DNA of 64,000 nucleotides, taken from the NCBI RefSeq assembly GCF_002407065.1, contig NZ_CP023564.1:1984001-2048000 (forward strand), read 5' to 3'. Source of the stretch: Brachybacterium ginsengisoli. Lineage in GTDB: Bacteria > Actinomycetota > Actinomycetes > Actinomycetales > Dermabacteraceae. This document shows positions 42,171 to 48,726 of the stretch, piece after piece. Position 1 is the stretch's first letter, and each line of letters starts with the position of its first letter. The position numbers were made by a program, and so were the translations under genes. The notes under the pieces are model-generated. The model made no database searches. It saw only the letters and a program-made list of their open reading frames with translations, and was not told the origin of the DNA.

Positions 42171-42725
42171 TCTGTCGAGAACCCTGTGGGACTGCCGGCG
42201 AGCCAGATCGGTGTCATCGTGTTGGGCCGTCCAGAGGGCTGCCTCGTTCATCGCGCCGGAGAGCTGCGCGGTCGATGCATCGAGGATCTCTTCTGCAACT
42301 CCTGCCTCACGTAGTGCCTCTCGCAGATGCGTCGCCGAATTCTCCGCGTCGAGTCGGCGCCACTCCTGCCAGCCGGTCACCGCAGGTGCATCGATGAGCA
42401 GGATGCGCATGGCGGCCCCGTTCGTGATCGCATCGAGGAACGCGTGCGACCCGGCCCTGAGCTGTTCGAGAGGCTGCGGGTCTGCATTCTCTGCTGCCGC
42501 GACGACGGCTCGTGCGACGTCGGCTTGAAGGCGGGCGACGACGTCGGCGAACAATGCGACCTTGTTCCGGTAGTGGTGATAGACCGCTCCTCGCGTGACC
42601 CCGGCGTCCCGGGCGACGTCGTCGACGGAGACTTCACTGAAGCCTCGTACCGAGAAGAGCTCCTTCGCCGAATCGAGGATGCGTTGGGCTGTCTGGGCGG
42701 CGTCGGCTGCGGAGGCGCGGGGCAT
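42147..42725 (-). CDS. TetR-family transcriptional regulator
   Basis: A 192-residue protein with an N-terminal TetR helix-turn-helix ('VSVDDVARDAGVTRGAVYHH' and 'YRNKVALFADVVARL') and a C-terminal ligand domain. ATG is preceded by AGGAAGAGG. It is divergent from the VOC gene at 42799 across palindromic DNA, and is the only one of the island's five regulators on the minus strand. Likely represses itself and the VOC gene. Confidence 0.88.
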   Translation of the reverse strand: MPRASAADAAQTAQRILDSAKELFSVRGFSEVSVDDVARDAGVTRGAVYHHYRNKVALFADVVARLQADVARAVVAAAENADPQPLEQLRAGSHAFLDAITNGAAMRILLIDAPAVTGWQEWRRLDAENSATHLREALREAGVAEEILDASTAQLSGAMNEAALWTAQHDDTDLARRQSHRVLDRLLTASVS

Positions 42726-42735
42726 GGTCCTCTTC

Positions 42736-42791
42736 CTTTACGTACAGTCTGTATGTATGCTGGCTTCGTTACATTCATATCGTACGTAAAG
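42736..42791. promoter_or_regulatory. TetR operator region before the VOC gene
   Basis: TACAG-T-CTGTA (42743-42753) is a perfect palindrome. Overlapping it, CTTTACGTAC (42736-42745) pairs perfectly with GTACGTAAAG (42782-42791). The right arm touches the AAAGGAG ribosome site of the VOC gene. Confidence 0.6.
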
Positions 42792-42798
42792 GAGTGCA

Positions 42799-43206
42799 AT
42801 GTCCGTCACCAGCCTCTATCCCGTGCTCATGTCTCGCGATGTCGACGCCGCTGCGTCCTTCTACCGCGACGTCATCGGTTTCGAGACGACCTTTGAATCG
42901 GACTGGTATGTCAGCTTGCGCTTAGGCGCGTTCGAGCTGGCGATCTTGGCTTACGATCACTCCACGGTGCCGGCCGGATACCGTGAGCTCCCCCGAGGAG
43001 TGATCGTCAACCTCGAAGTCGGCGACGTCGATGCCGTCCACAAGCAGTTGGCCGGCAGAACAGGGATGAACGTGGTGTTGCCGCTTCGCGATGAGGACTT
43101 CGGCCAGCGGCACTTCATCGTTGCTGCCCCCGACGGTGTCCTGCTCGATATCATCCAGCCCGTGGCCCCCAGTGAGGACTACGCGAGCGCGTATGCGCAG
43201 CCATAG
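42799..43206 (+). CDS. VOC-family (glyoxalase/bleomycin-resistance fold) protein
   Basis: The 135-residue protein has the paired beta-alpha-beta-beta-beta units of the VOC fold ('LYPVLMSRDVDAAASFYRDV', 'IGFETTFESDWYVSLRLGAF', 'ELPRGVIVNLEVGDVDAVHK', 'HFIVAAPDGVLLDIIQPV'). Metal ligands are not obvious at all four standard positions, so it may bind a drug or small molecule instead of acting as an enzyme. ATG with AAAGGAG seven bases upstream. Paired with the divergent TetR gene. Confidence 0.87.
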   Translation: MSVTSLYPVLMSRDVDAAASFYRDVIGFETTFESDWYVSLRLGAFELAILAYDHSTVPAGYRELPRGVIVNLEVGDVDAVHKQLAGRTGMNVVLPLRDEDFGQRHFIVAAPDGVLLDIIQPVAPSEDYASAYAQP

Positions 43207-43237
43207 CGGCTCCCGTTCGGCGAGACCCTGGGTCCGG

Positions 43238-44032
43238 TCACCTCAGGTCTCGCCGAAGGGGAACGAAGACGGCGAGAATCGCCGCGATGACCGCGTATGC
43301 CACGAGAATCGCAGCGCCGAGCACAGGTGAGACCATCGTCGCAGGCGTCAGCGCTGTCTGGCTCGCGATCGCGCCGGTGAGGAAGTCGAAACTCGTCAGC
43401 GATGCCGTCGCGCCGCCCGGTAGGAACGGGTAGATCGCGTTGACGCCGGGAACCAGCATCAGGATGTACTCGACGAACAGGAAGTAGCCGAGCACGACGC
43501 CGATCGCGACGAAGGGTGAACGCGCCAACGCGCCGATCCCTACTCCAAGCAGCATGTAGGCCGCAGCGGCCAGGCTGAGCTGTATGAGTGCCGGTACCAG
43601 ATCCACCACATCGACGCCCAGCGGTACACCGCGCATCCATGTTGCGACGATCAGGGCGAGCAAGGCCGACAGAGATGCGACCATTCCGTAGACGATGCCC
43701 AGCACCGTGTACACGGCGAGCTTGGCTGTGAGTACTCGACCTCGTCTAGGAACGACGAGGAACGTCGTGCCGATCGTGCGGTGTCGATACTCGCTTGTGA
43801 TCGCGATGGTCCCGATCAGCGCGGGGACGAACAGAAGCACGGTTCCGATGCCGAGCACGAATCCCACGCCTTCGGGGGTGTCGATGTCCGGCATGGGAGG
43901 CTGGGCGTTCTGCGGCCCGGTGAGCGCAAGGAGAAGCGTCAATCCGCCACCACACGCGAGCGCAACCACTGCCGACCACAGTGCTACTCCGGTGGCGCGC
44001 AGTCGCACGACCTCTCCGTAGACGGCATTCAT
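43238..44032 (-). CDS. ABC-2-type exporter permease
   Basis: 264 residues with six predicted membrane helices ('GVALWSAVVALACGGGLTLL', 'LLFVPALIGTIAITSEYRHR', 'AVYTVLGIVYGMVASLSALL', and others to 'VLGAAILVAYAVIAAILAVF'). 'TSEYRHRTIGTTFLVVPRRG' is the usual cytoplasmic coupling segment of ABC-2 permeases. Its start overlaps the ATPase stop (ATGA). Forms an exporter with the ATPase upstream; drug or peptide export is inferred. Confidence 0.87.
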   Translation of the reverse strand: MNAVYGEVVRLRATGVALWSAVVALACGGGLTLLLALTGPQNAQPPMPDIDTPEGVGFVLGIGTVLLFVPALIGTIAITSEYRHRTIGTTFLVVPRRGRVLTAKLAVYTVLGIVYGMVASLSALLALIVATWMRGVPLGVDVVDLVPALIQLSLAAAAYMLLGVGIGALARSPFVAIGVVLGYFLFVEYILMLVPGVNAIYPFLPGGATASLTSFDFLTGAIASQTALTPATMVSPVLGAAILVAYAVIAAILAVFVPLRRDLR

Positions 44033-44745
44033 GAGAGAGGTCCTTTCTGCGTGAGGCGCAGGAATGCTTCCTCGAGAGGAGCATCTTGCGCCACGAGTCG
44101 TTCGAGTGCGCCCGTCCAGACGGTGCGGCCCTGGTCGATGAGGAAGACGTCGTCGATCGTGTGCTCGATCTCATGAAGCACATGGCTGGAGAGCAGTACG
44201 GCGCCGCCAGCATCGGCGAACTCGCGCAGGAATGTGCGGAGCCAGGCGATTCCGCTTGGGTCCAGACCGTTCGACGGCTCATCGAGCACGAGGATGTCCG
44301 GGTCGCCGAGCATCGCGGTGGCCAGCGCGAGGCGCTGCCGCATCCCGGTGGAGAAGGTGCCGATCCGACGATCGGCGTACGACTGCGCTCCCACGAGGGA
44401 TAACACGGTGTCGACCCGCGACCGGTCCATTCCTCCGAGTGCCGCGCACGTGTGAAGGTGAGCGCGTGCCGTCACGCGCGGATGCGCCGACGCAATGTCC
44501 AGGACCGCGCCCACGGCCATTGCGGGCGCAGGCAGGTGGGCATAGGGCAGCCCGGCGATGTACGCCTCACCACTGTCTGAGCGGACCAGGCCGAGTAGCG
44601 CGCGCATCAGCGTCGATTTCCCCGCCCCATTGGGCCCGAGGAAACCGACGACGCGCCCGTACTCGACCTTCAAGCTCACGTCTTCGAGCGCAACGACTGT
44701 CCCGAACCGTTTTGAGAGCGCCTGTACCTCGATCGCAGCGTTCAA
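44029..44745 (-). CDS. ABC exporter ATPase
   Basis: The 238-residue protein is a full ABC ATPase: Walker A 'GFLGPNGAGKSTLMRALLG', Q-loop region, signature 'FSTGMRQRLALATAMLGDPD' (a 'STGMRQR' variant of LSGGQ), Walker B 'ILVLDEPSNGLDP' and the H-loop in 'LLSSHVLHE'. No ATG fits; the TTG at 44745 overlaps the stop of the preceding gene (TTGA), implying coupled translation. A longer frame to 45150 runs through the neighbouring gene and is rejected. Partner of the permease at 43238. Confidence 0.88.
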   Translation of the reverse strand: MNAAIEVQALSKRFGTVVALEDVSLKVEYGRVVGFLGPNGAGKSTLMRALLGLVRSDSGEAYIAGLPYAHLPAPAMAVGAVLDIASAHPRVTARAHLHTCAALGGMDRSRVDTVLSLVGAQSYADRRIGTFSTGMRQRLALATAMLGDPDILVLDEPSNGLDPSGIAWLRTFLREFADAGGAVLLSSHVLHEIEHTIDDVFLIDQGRTVWTGALERLVAQDAPLEEAFLRLTQKGPLS

Positions 44746-45101
44746 GAGTGCACATCCGATCGAAGGTCTGCCGCGATCGACTCCGCAGCATCGGTGCTCA
44801 GGAGGATCTCGTCGAACCCGACGGCGGCCCGGTCGACGGTGATCCGCAGCAGCGGGTGTCCGCGCTTCATCGAGACCAGGCGCCGCACTCCCGAAGGGTG
44901 CCTGAACGTGCCCAGTTTGCGGTAGCCAGAGATGACAAGACCGGACTTCATCCCGAGGATTTCGGAAGTCCATCCCTGCTCGCTCGCGACGCCACGGATC
45001 GCCGACCTTGGAATCAACAGCTTCGGCAGGCCCGTCATCGTCGCCTCCCAACCGGGAAACTGCACGTGCACTCCGGTTCGGTCGTATGTGATGTTCGTCA
45101 T
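44742..45101 (-). CDS. Small PH-like-domain protein, unknown function
   Basis: 119 residues, mostly beta strands with a C-terminal helix ('DEILLSTDAAESIAADLRSD'), reminiscent of bacterial PH-like domains ('LPKLLIPRSAIRGVASEQG', 'RKLGTFRHPSGVRRLVSMKR', 'GHPLLRITVDRAAVGFDEIL'). No membrane segment. I do not recognise it beyond that. It is the first gene of the ABC exporter operon, coupled to the ATPase by TTGA, with a GAGGAGAG ribosome site. Divergent from the ArsR-like gene. Confidence 0.7.
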   Translation of the reverse strand: MTNITYDRTGVHVQFPGWEATMTGLPKLLIPRSAIRGVASEQGWTSEILGMKSGLVISGYRKLGTFRHPSGVRRLVSMKRGHPLLRITVDRAAVGFDEILLSTDAAESIAADLRSDVHS

Positions 45102-45143
45102 CGTGCTCTCCTCGATAGCTAGGATGGAATCGTATTGAGAACA

Positions 45144-45158
45144 TTATCATCGTGATAA
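45144..45158. promoter_or_regulatory. Palindromic operator between exporter operon and ArsR-like gene
   Basis: TTATCA-TCG-TGATAA is a perfect 6+3+6 palindrome, 15 bases before the regulator start and 43 bases before the start of the divergent operon. Position and symmetry fit an ArsR-type winged-helix dimer. Confidence 0.65.
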
Positions 45159-45173
45159 CAGTGAGGAGTCAAG

Positions 45174-45701
45174 GTGCCGGACAAGACTGCTCTGGCAGAA
45201 GTCGTGCTGCACCCGGTGCGATTACGGATCATCCAGCAGCTGGGCGGTCGCAACCGCACGACGGCCCAGTTGCGCGAGGCGCTCCCGGATATCCCGCAGG
45301 CCACGCTCTACCGACACGTGGCTGCCCTCCTCGATGCCAAGGTTGTCGCCGTGGTCGATGAGCGCAGATCTCGTGGCGCGATCGAGCGAACCTTGGCGCT
45401 GGGCGACCGGATGGCAGCCATTGACCACGCTGAGCTTTCTGCGATGAGCAGCGCGCAGCTGAGCACTGCCTTCCTGGCTTTCCTGGGAGACGTCACGGGT
45501 GACTTCGACCGCTTCCTCAGCGCGGATTCTCCCGAAGCCCGTGAGTTGGTCGGATTCGCCCGAACGCCCTTGTACGTGAGCAGGGAGGATCTCGCCACGA
45601 TTCAGGCAAGCCTCGCTGAGCTACTGACTCCTTACCTGGCGGAACGGGAGGACGGTCAGCAACGCGTCAACCTCGCCACGATCCTCCTTCCGGACCCGTG
45701 A
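45174..45701 (+). CDS. ArsR-like winged-helix transcriptional regulator
   Basis: The 175-residue protein begins with a winged helix ('AEVVLHPVRLRIIQQLGGRN', 'TTAQLREALPDIPQATLYRH', 'VAALLDAKVVAVVDERRSRG') like the ArsR/YdfH-type exporters' regulators. The C-terminal half is a helical dimerisation/ligand region with no cysteine metal site. GTG start with GAGGAG upstream. Likely controls the divergent PH-like/ABC operon through the palindrome in between. Confidence 0.85.
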   Translation: MPDKTALAEVVLHPVRLRIIQQLGGRNRTTAQLREALPDIPQATLYRHVAALLDAKVVAVVDERRSRGAIERTLALGDRMAAIDHAELSAMSSAQLSTAFLAFLGDVTGDFDRFLSADSPEARELVGFARTPLYVSREDLATIQASLAELLTPYLAEREDGQQRVNLATILLPDP

Positions 45702-45739
45702 ACGCATAAAGAGAACGACGGCAACGCAAAGGAGCCAAG

Positions 45740-46405
45740 ATGCCAACGACGAAGCACATCCTTGTGTACTCGGACTCGCTGACCTGGGGCATAGTCCCGA
45801 CGACTCGGCAGCGACTTCCCTTCGAAGAGCGCTGGCCCGGAGTCCTGCACGCCGCGCTCAACGCGGGAAGGGACGGTCGCATCCGGCTGACGGAGGACTG
45901 TCTCAACGGGCGTCGCACCGCCTTCGACGACCCATACAAACCTGGGCGGAACGCCCTCAGCGGCATCCAACAGGTCATAGAAGCGCAATCCCCGCTCGAC
46001 CTCGTGATTCTCCTACTCGGCACGAACGACTTCCAATCCATGCACCAGCACAAACCCTGGCACTCCTCGATGGGCATCGCCGCGCTCATCAACGCGATCA
46101 GGACAGCGCCGATCGAGCCCGGGATGCCTACCCCGCCGATTCTCGTCATCGCGCCCCCGCAGCTTGACAACCCTCGAGGAGCGATCGGCCCGAAGTTCGC
46201 GGGCGGGGATATCGCCGCACAGGGTCTCGCGCAGGCGATTCGACAGATCAGCGAAGACACCGGCTGCGTCTTTTTCGACTCGAACACGATCACCACCAGC
46301 AGCAAGCACGACGGCGTGCATCTCGACGCCGACCAGCACCACGCCCTGGGTGTCGCACTCGCACCGGTCGTCGCGCACCTGATGGCAGACCGCGATGCTG
46401 GCTGA
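45740..46405 (+). CDS. SGNH/GDSL hydrolase (arylesterase/perhydrolase-like)
   Basis: The 221-residue protein has the SGNH blocks: 'HILVYSDSLTWGIVP' (catalytic Ser in SDSLTWG), 'LILLGTNDFQ'-type 'VILLLGTNDFQSMH' (Asn) and 'DGVHLDADQHHALGVALA' (Asp-x-x-His). Overall it resembles Mycobacterium smegmatis MsAcT, an arylesterase with acyltransferase activity, including 'FDDPYKPGRNALSGIQ'. No signal peptide. AAAGGAG precedes the ATG; it follows the ArsR-like gene by 38 bases and may share its transcript. Confidence 0.88.
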   Translation: MPTTKHILVYSDSLTWGIVPTTRQRLPFEERWPGVLHAALNAGRDGRIRLTEDCLNGRRTAFDDPYKPGRNALSGIQQVIEAQSPLDLVILLLGTNDFQSMHQHKPWHSSMGIAALINAIRTAPIEPGMPTPPILVIAPPQLDNPRGAIGPKFAGGDIAAQGLAQAIRQISEDTGCVFFDSNTITTSSKHDGVHLDADQHHALGVALAPVVAHLMADRDAG

Positions 46406-47072
46406 AGCTCCACTGTCCAGCAACGAGGGTCTTCCGGCCCCTTATGGGACGGTCAGAGCGTGGTTCCATTCGTGGTCACAGGCGGGGTCCGTTGCTGATG
46501 CCCTTCCTCGTGGGGGTCTTGGCGAGGAACTGGTTGGCCTGCCTCGCGGCTTCTACGAGATCCACTTCTGGACCGATGAGTACGTACGAACCCCTGTGAC
46601 CTTCGTCTGCGACGAGGCACACCTCTACCTCCCCGCGTCGGTCGCAGACCCGGCGGAACAGAGGGCGCTCGAATCCTTCGAACGAATCGCGAAAGAAGGA
46701 CGCAAGCACGGAATCTCCCTCCTCGTCGTGAGCCAACGCCCATCTGACGTCAGCCGGACAGTTCTGTCGCAGTGCAACAACTTTGTTGTGCTTCGTCTTA
46801 CTAACGATCAAGATCAAGCTGTAGTGAAACGCCTGATGCCAGACAGCATGGACGGAATCGCCGCTGCGTTGCCGCTTCTCGATGTTGGTGAAGCCTTGCT
46901 TCTGGGAGACGCGATCATTCTCCCGACCAGAATCCGCCTTGACCCACCCAAGGTGAAGCCGGCCAGTGCAACTCGCAACTTCTGGACGGAGTGGAACGAG
47001 ACGAGCGTCGAGGACTCAGATCTTGTTGCCGCCGTCGAGGCGATGAGGGCACAAACGCGAACCAAGGCATAG
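46395..47072 (+). pseudogene. HerA-type ATPase, C-terminal fragment
   Basis: From about 46549 the product matches the C-terminal third of a HerA/DUF87 ATPase: 'FYEIHFWTDEYVRTPVTFVC' leading to the Walker-B 'CDEAHLYLP', then 'ERIAKEGRKHGISLLVVSQR' with the sensor/arginine finger, and 'FVVLRLTNDQDQAVVKRLMP'. The Walker A and HAS-barrel are missing, and the first ~50 residues are unlike the family, so the gene is truncated. Such HerA proteins are usually partners of SIR2 or nuclease effectors in phage defence. It marks the right end of the island, 130 bases before attR. Confidence 0.75.
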
Positions 47073-47201
47073 CGCGTGCGATGAAGTGGACCAATTAGGT
47101 GACCAACAGCCTGCAAACCCTGCAAAACGTGACGCGCTTAGAGCAGGCTCCTGAAACACAAAACCCCTGGTCAGGTGGGTTATGAGGCTTGTTCCTGCCA
47201 C

Positions 47202-47244
47202 CTGGGGGTCAGGGGGTCGCAGGTTCAAATCCTGTCAGCCCGAC
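47202..47244 (+). repeat. attR: tRNA-Pro 3' half, direct-repeat copy 2
   Basis: An identical copy of the 43 bases at 35803-35845. The upstream bases do not complete a tRNA, so this is not a functional tRNA gene. The 129 bases between the HerA fragment and this copy hold no gene; a GAAGTGGACCA word at 47083-47093 echoes the left end. Confidence 0.92.
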
Positions 47245-47250
47245 CGAGAG

Positions 47251-47286
47251 AGAACACCCTCCCACCTGCTGGTGGGAGGGTGTTCT
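47251..47286 (+). terminator. Hairpin after attR, probably the original tRNA terminator
   Basis: AGAACACCCTCCCACC (47251-47266), loop TGCT, GGTGGGAGGGTGTTCT (47271-47286): a perfect 16-bp stem just outside the island, also between convergent transcripts. Confidence 0.8.
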
Positions 47287-47321
47287 GCTGTCCGGGCCCA
47301 GCTCGTCACGACCCGGCGGCG

Positions 47322-48698
47322 TCAGTCCTTGACGGGTCCGACCCACACCTGCTGGGCGTTGGTGAACTCGCGGATGCCGTGCGGGCCGAGCTCACGGCCG
47401 TAGCCGGACCGCTTGATGCCGCCCGAGGGAAGGCGCGGATCCGACTTCACGATCCCGTTCACCGAGACCTGCCCCGCCTCGATCCGTCGGGCCATCGCGA
47501 CCCCCCGCTCGGTCTCGGTCCAGATCGCGGCGCCGAGCCCGTAGGGGGTGTCGTTCGCCAGGGCGAGGGCGTGCTCGGCGTCATCGGCGGCGATCACCAC
47601 CGCGATCGGGCCGAAGGTCTCCTCGGTGCAGGCGCTCATGCCGGGCTCCACATCAGTCAGCAGAGTCACCGGGTAGAAGAACCCGTCGCCGTCGGGCATC
47701 TCCCCGCCCATCACGAGCGTGGCTCCTGCGTCGACGCTGGCGGTGACCTGGCGATGGAGGTTCTCCCGCAGCTCGGCCCGGGCGATCGGACCCACCTTCG
47801 TGGACTCCTCCCGAGGATCGCCCACCTCGAGGTCCCGCAGCTGCGCGGCGAGCAGCTCGACGAACTCGTCGTGCACCGAGCGCTCCACGATCACCCGCTT
47901 CGCGGCGATGCAGGACTGGCCGGCGTTGATGATCCGCGAGAGGGCGGAGACCTGCGCCGCCTTCTCGAGGTCCGCGTCGGCGAGCACGATGCAGGGGTCC
48001 GAGCCGCCGAGCTCCAGCACCGCCGGCTTGATCTCGCTCGCGGCGATCGAGGCGACCTTCGCCCCGGCCCGGTCCGAGCCGGTGAACGAGACGGCGGTGA
48101 TGCGGGGATCGCGGATCGCCTGCTCGACGTCCTCCGTCGCCGCCAGCAGGGACTGGAAGACTCCCTCGGGCGCCCCTGCGTCGCGGAACACCTGCTCGAG
48201 CGCGGCCGCACAGCCCGGCACGTGCGGGTCGTGCTTCATCACGCAGGTGTTCCCGGCCATCAGCGCCGGGGCGCAGAAGCGGAAGGCCACCCAGAACGGG
48301 GCGTTCCAGGGCAGGATCCCGAGGACGGGGCCGAGTGGCAGATGCTGGACATAGGAGCTGGTCGCGTCGGAGTCGAGGTGCTCGTCGGCGAGGTAGCGCG
48401 CCCCGTGCTCGGCGTAGTGCTCGGCGGCCCAGGCCGATTTGACGACCTCCCCGCGAGCCTCCCCGATCGGCTTGCCCATCTCCTCGGTCATCACCGGGGC
48501 GAGCTCCTCGGCGTGCTCGCGCAGGTGGGCGGCGACCCGGCGCAGCACCTCTGCGCGCTCCTCGAACGATGTCTCCTTCCAGGTGGTGTAGGCCGTGTTC
48601 GCGCGGTCGATGATCTCGGTGATCTGCGCCGGTGTCGCAGCGGGCACCTCGCGCGCGACGGCACCGGTGGTGGGGTCGATGGCGGTCAGCGTGGTCAT
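47322..48698 (-). CDS. NAD(P)-dependent semialdehyde dehydrogenase (GabD/DoeC-type)
   Basis: The 458-residue protein is an aldehyde dehydrogenase: 'LGILPWNAPFWVAFRFCAPA', the cofactor loop 'AVSFTGSDRAGAKVASIAAS', catalytic Glu in 'PAVLELGGSDPCIVL' and catalytic Cys in 'IINAGQSCIAAKRVIVE'. The short form and 'PWNAPFW' place it near Sad/GabD1 succinate-semialdehyde dehydrogenases. Because it lies with EctB-like and DoeA-like genes, aspartate semialdehyde (DoeC role) is an alternative substrate. ATG; 28 bases after the DoeA-like gene. Convergent with the island. Confidence 0.83.
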   Translation of the reverse strand: MTTLTAIDPTTGAVAREVPAATPAQITEIIDRANTAYTTWKETSFEERAEVLRRVAAHLREHAEELAPVMTEEMGKPIGEARGEVVKSAWAAEHYAEHGARYLADEHLDSDATSSYVQHLPLGPVLGILPWNAPFWVAFRFCAPALMAGNTCVMKHDPHVPGCAAALEQVFRDAGAPEGVFQSLLAATEDVEQAIRDPRITAVSFTGSDRAGAKVASIAASEIKPAVLELGGSDPCIVLADADLEKAAQVSALSRIINAGQSCIAAKRVIVERSVHDEFVELLAAQLRDLEVGDPREESTKVGPIARAELRENLHRQVTASVDAGATLVMGGEMPDGDGFFYPVTLLTDVEPGMSACTEETFGPIAVVIAADDAEHALALANDTPYGLGAAIWTETERGVAMARRIEAGQVSVNGIVKSDPRLPSGGIKRSGYGRELGPHGIREFTNAQQVWVGPVKD

Positions 48699-48726
48699 GG
48701 GCTGCTCCTCTCAGTAGCTCGATGGC

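Larger units (their letters stand above)
35803..47244. mobile_element. tRNA-Pro-inserted genomic island (11.4 kb)
   Basis: The DNA from 35846 to 47244 lies between two identical 43-bp copies of the tRNA-Pro 3' half. It is visibly less GC-rich and has freer codon use than the flanking genes, and it separates the tRNA from a second strong hairpin (47251-47286) that probably was the original tRNA terminator. There is no integrase, relaxase or replication gene. The left end has IS3-like debris and the right end a HerA fragment, suggesting a deleted core. The cargo is five divergent regulator/effector pairs plus an esterase. Tyrosine-recombinase integration is inferred from the anticodon-loop boundary. 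Confidence 0.88.

Noticed and set aside
35846-47201. Prophage
   Set aside because: No capsid, tail, lysis or phage replication gene is present.
47171-47244. A second tRNA gene
   Set aside because: Only the 3' half matches; the acceptor 5' strand and D arm are missing. It is the island's attR.
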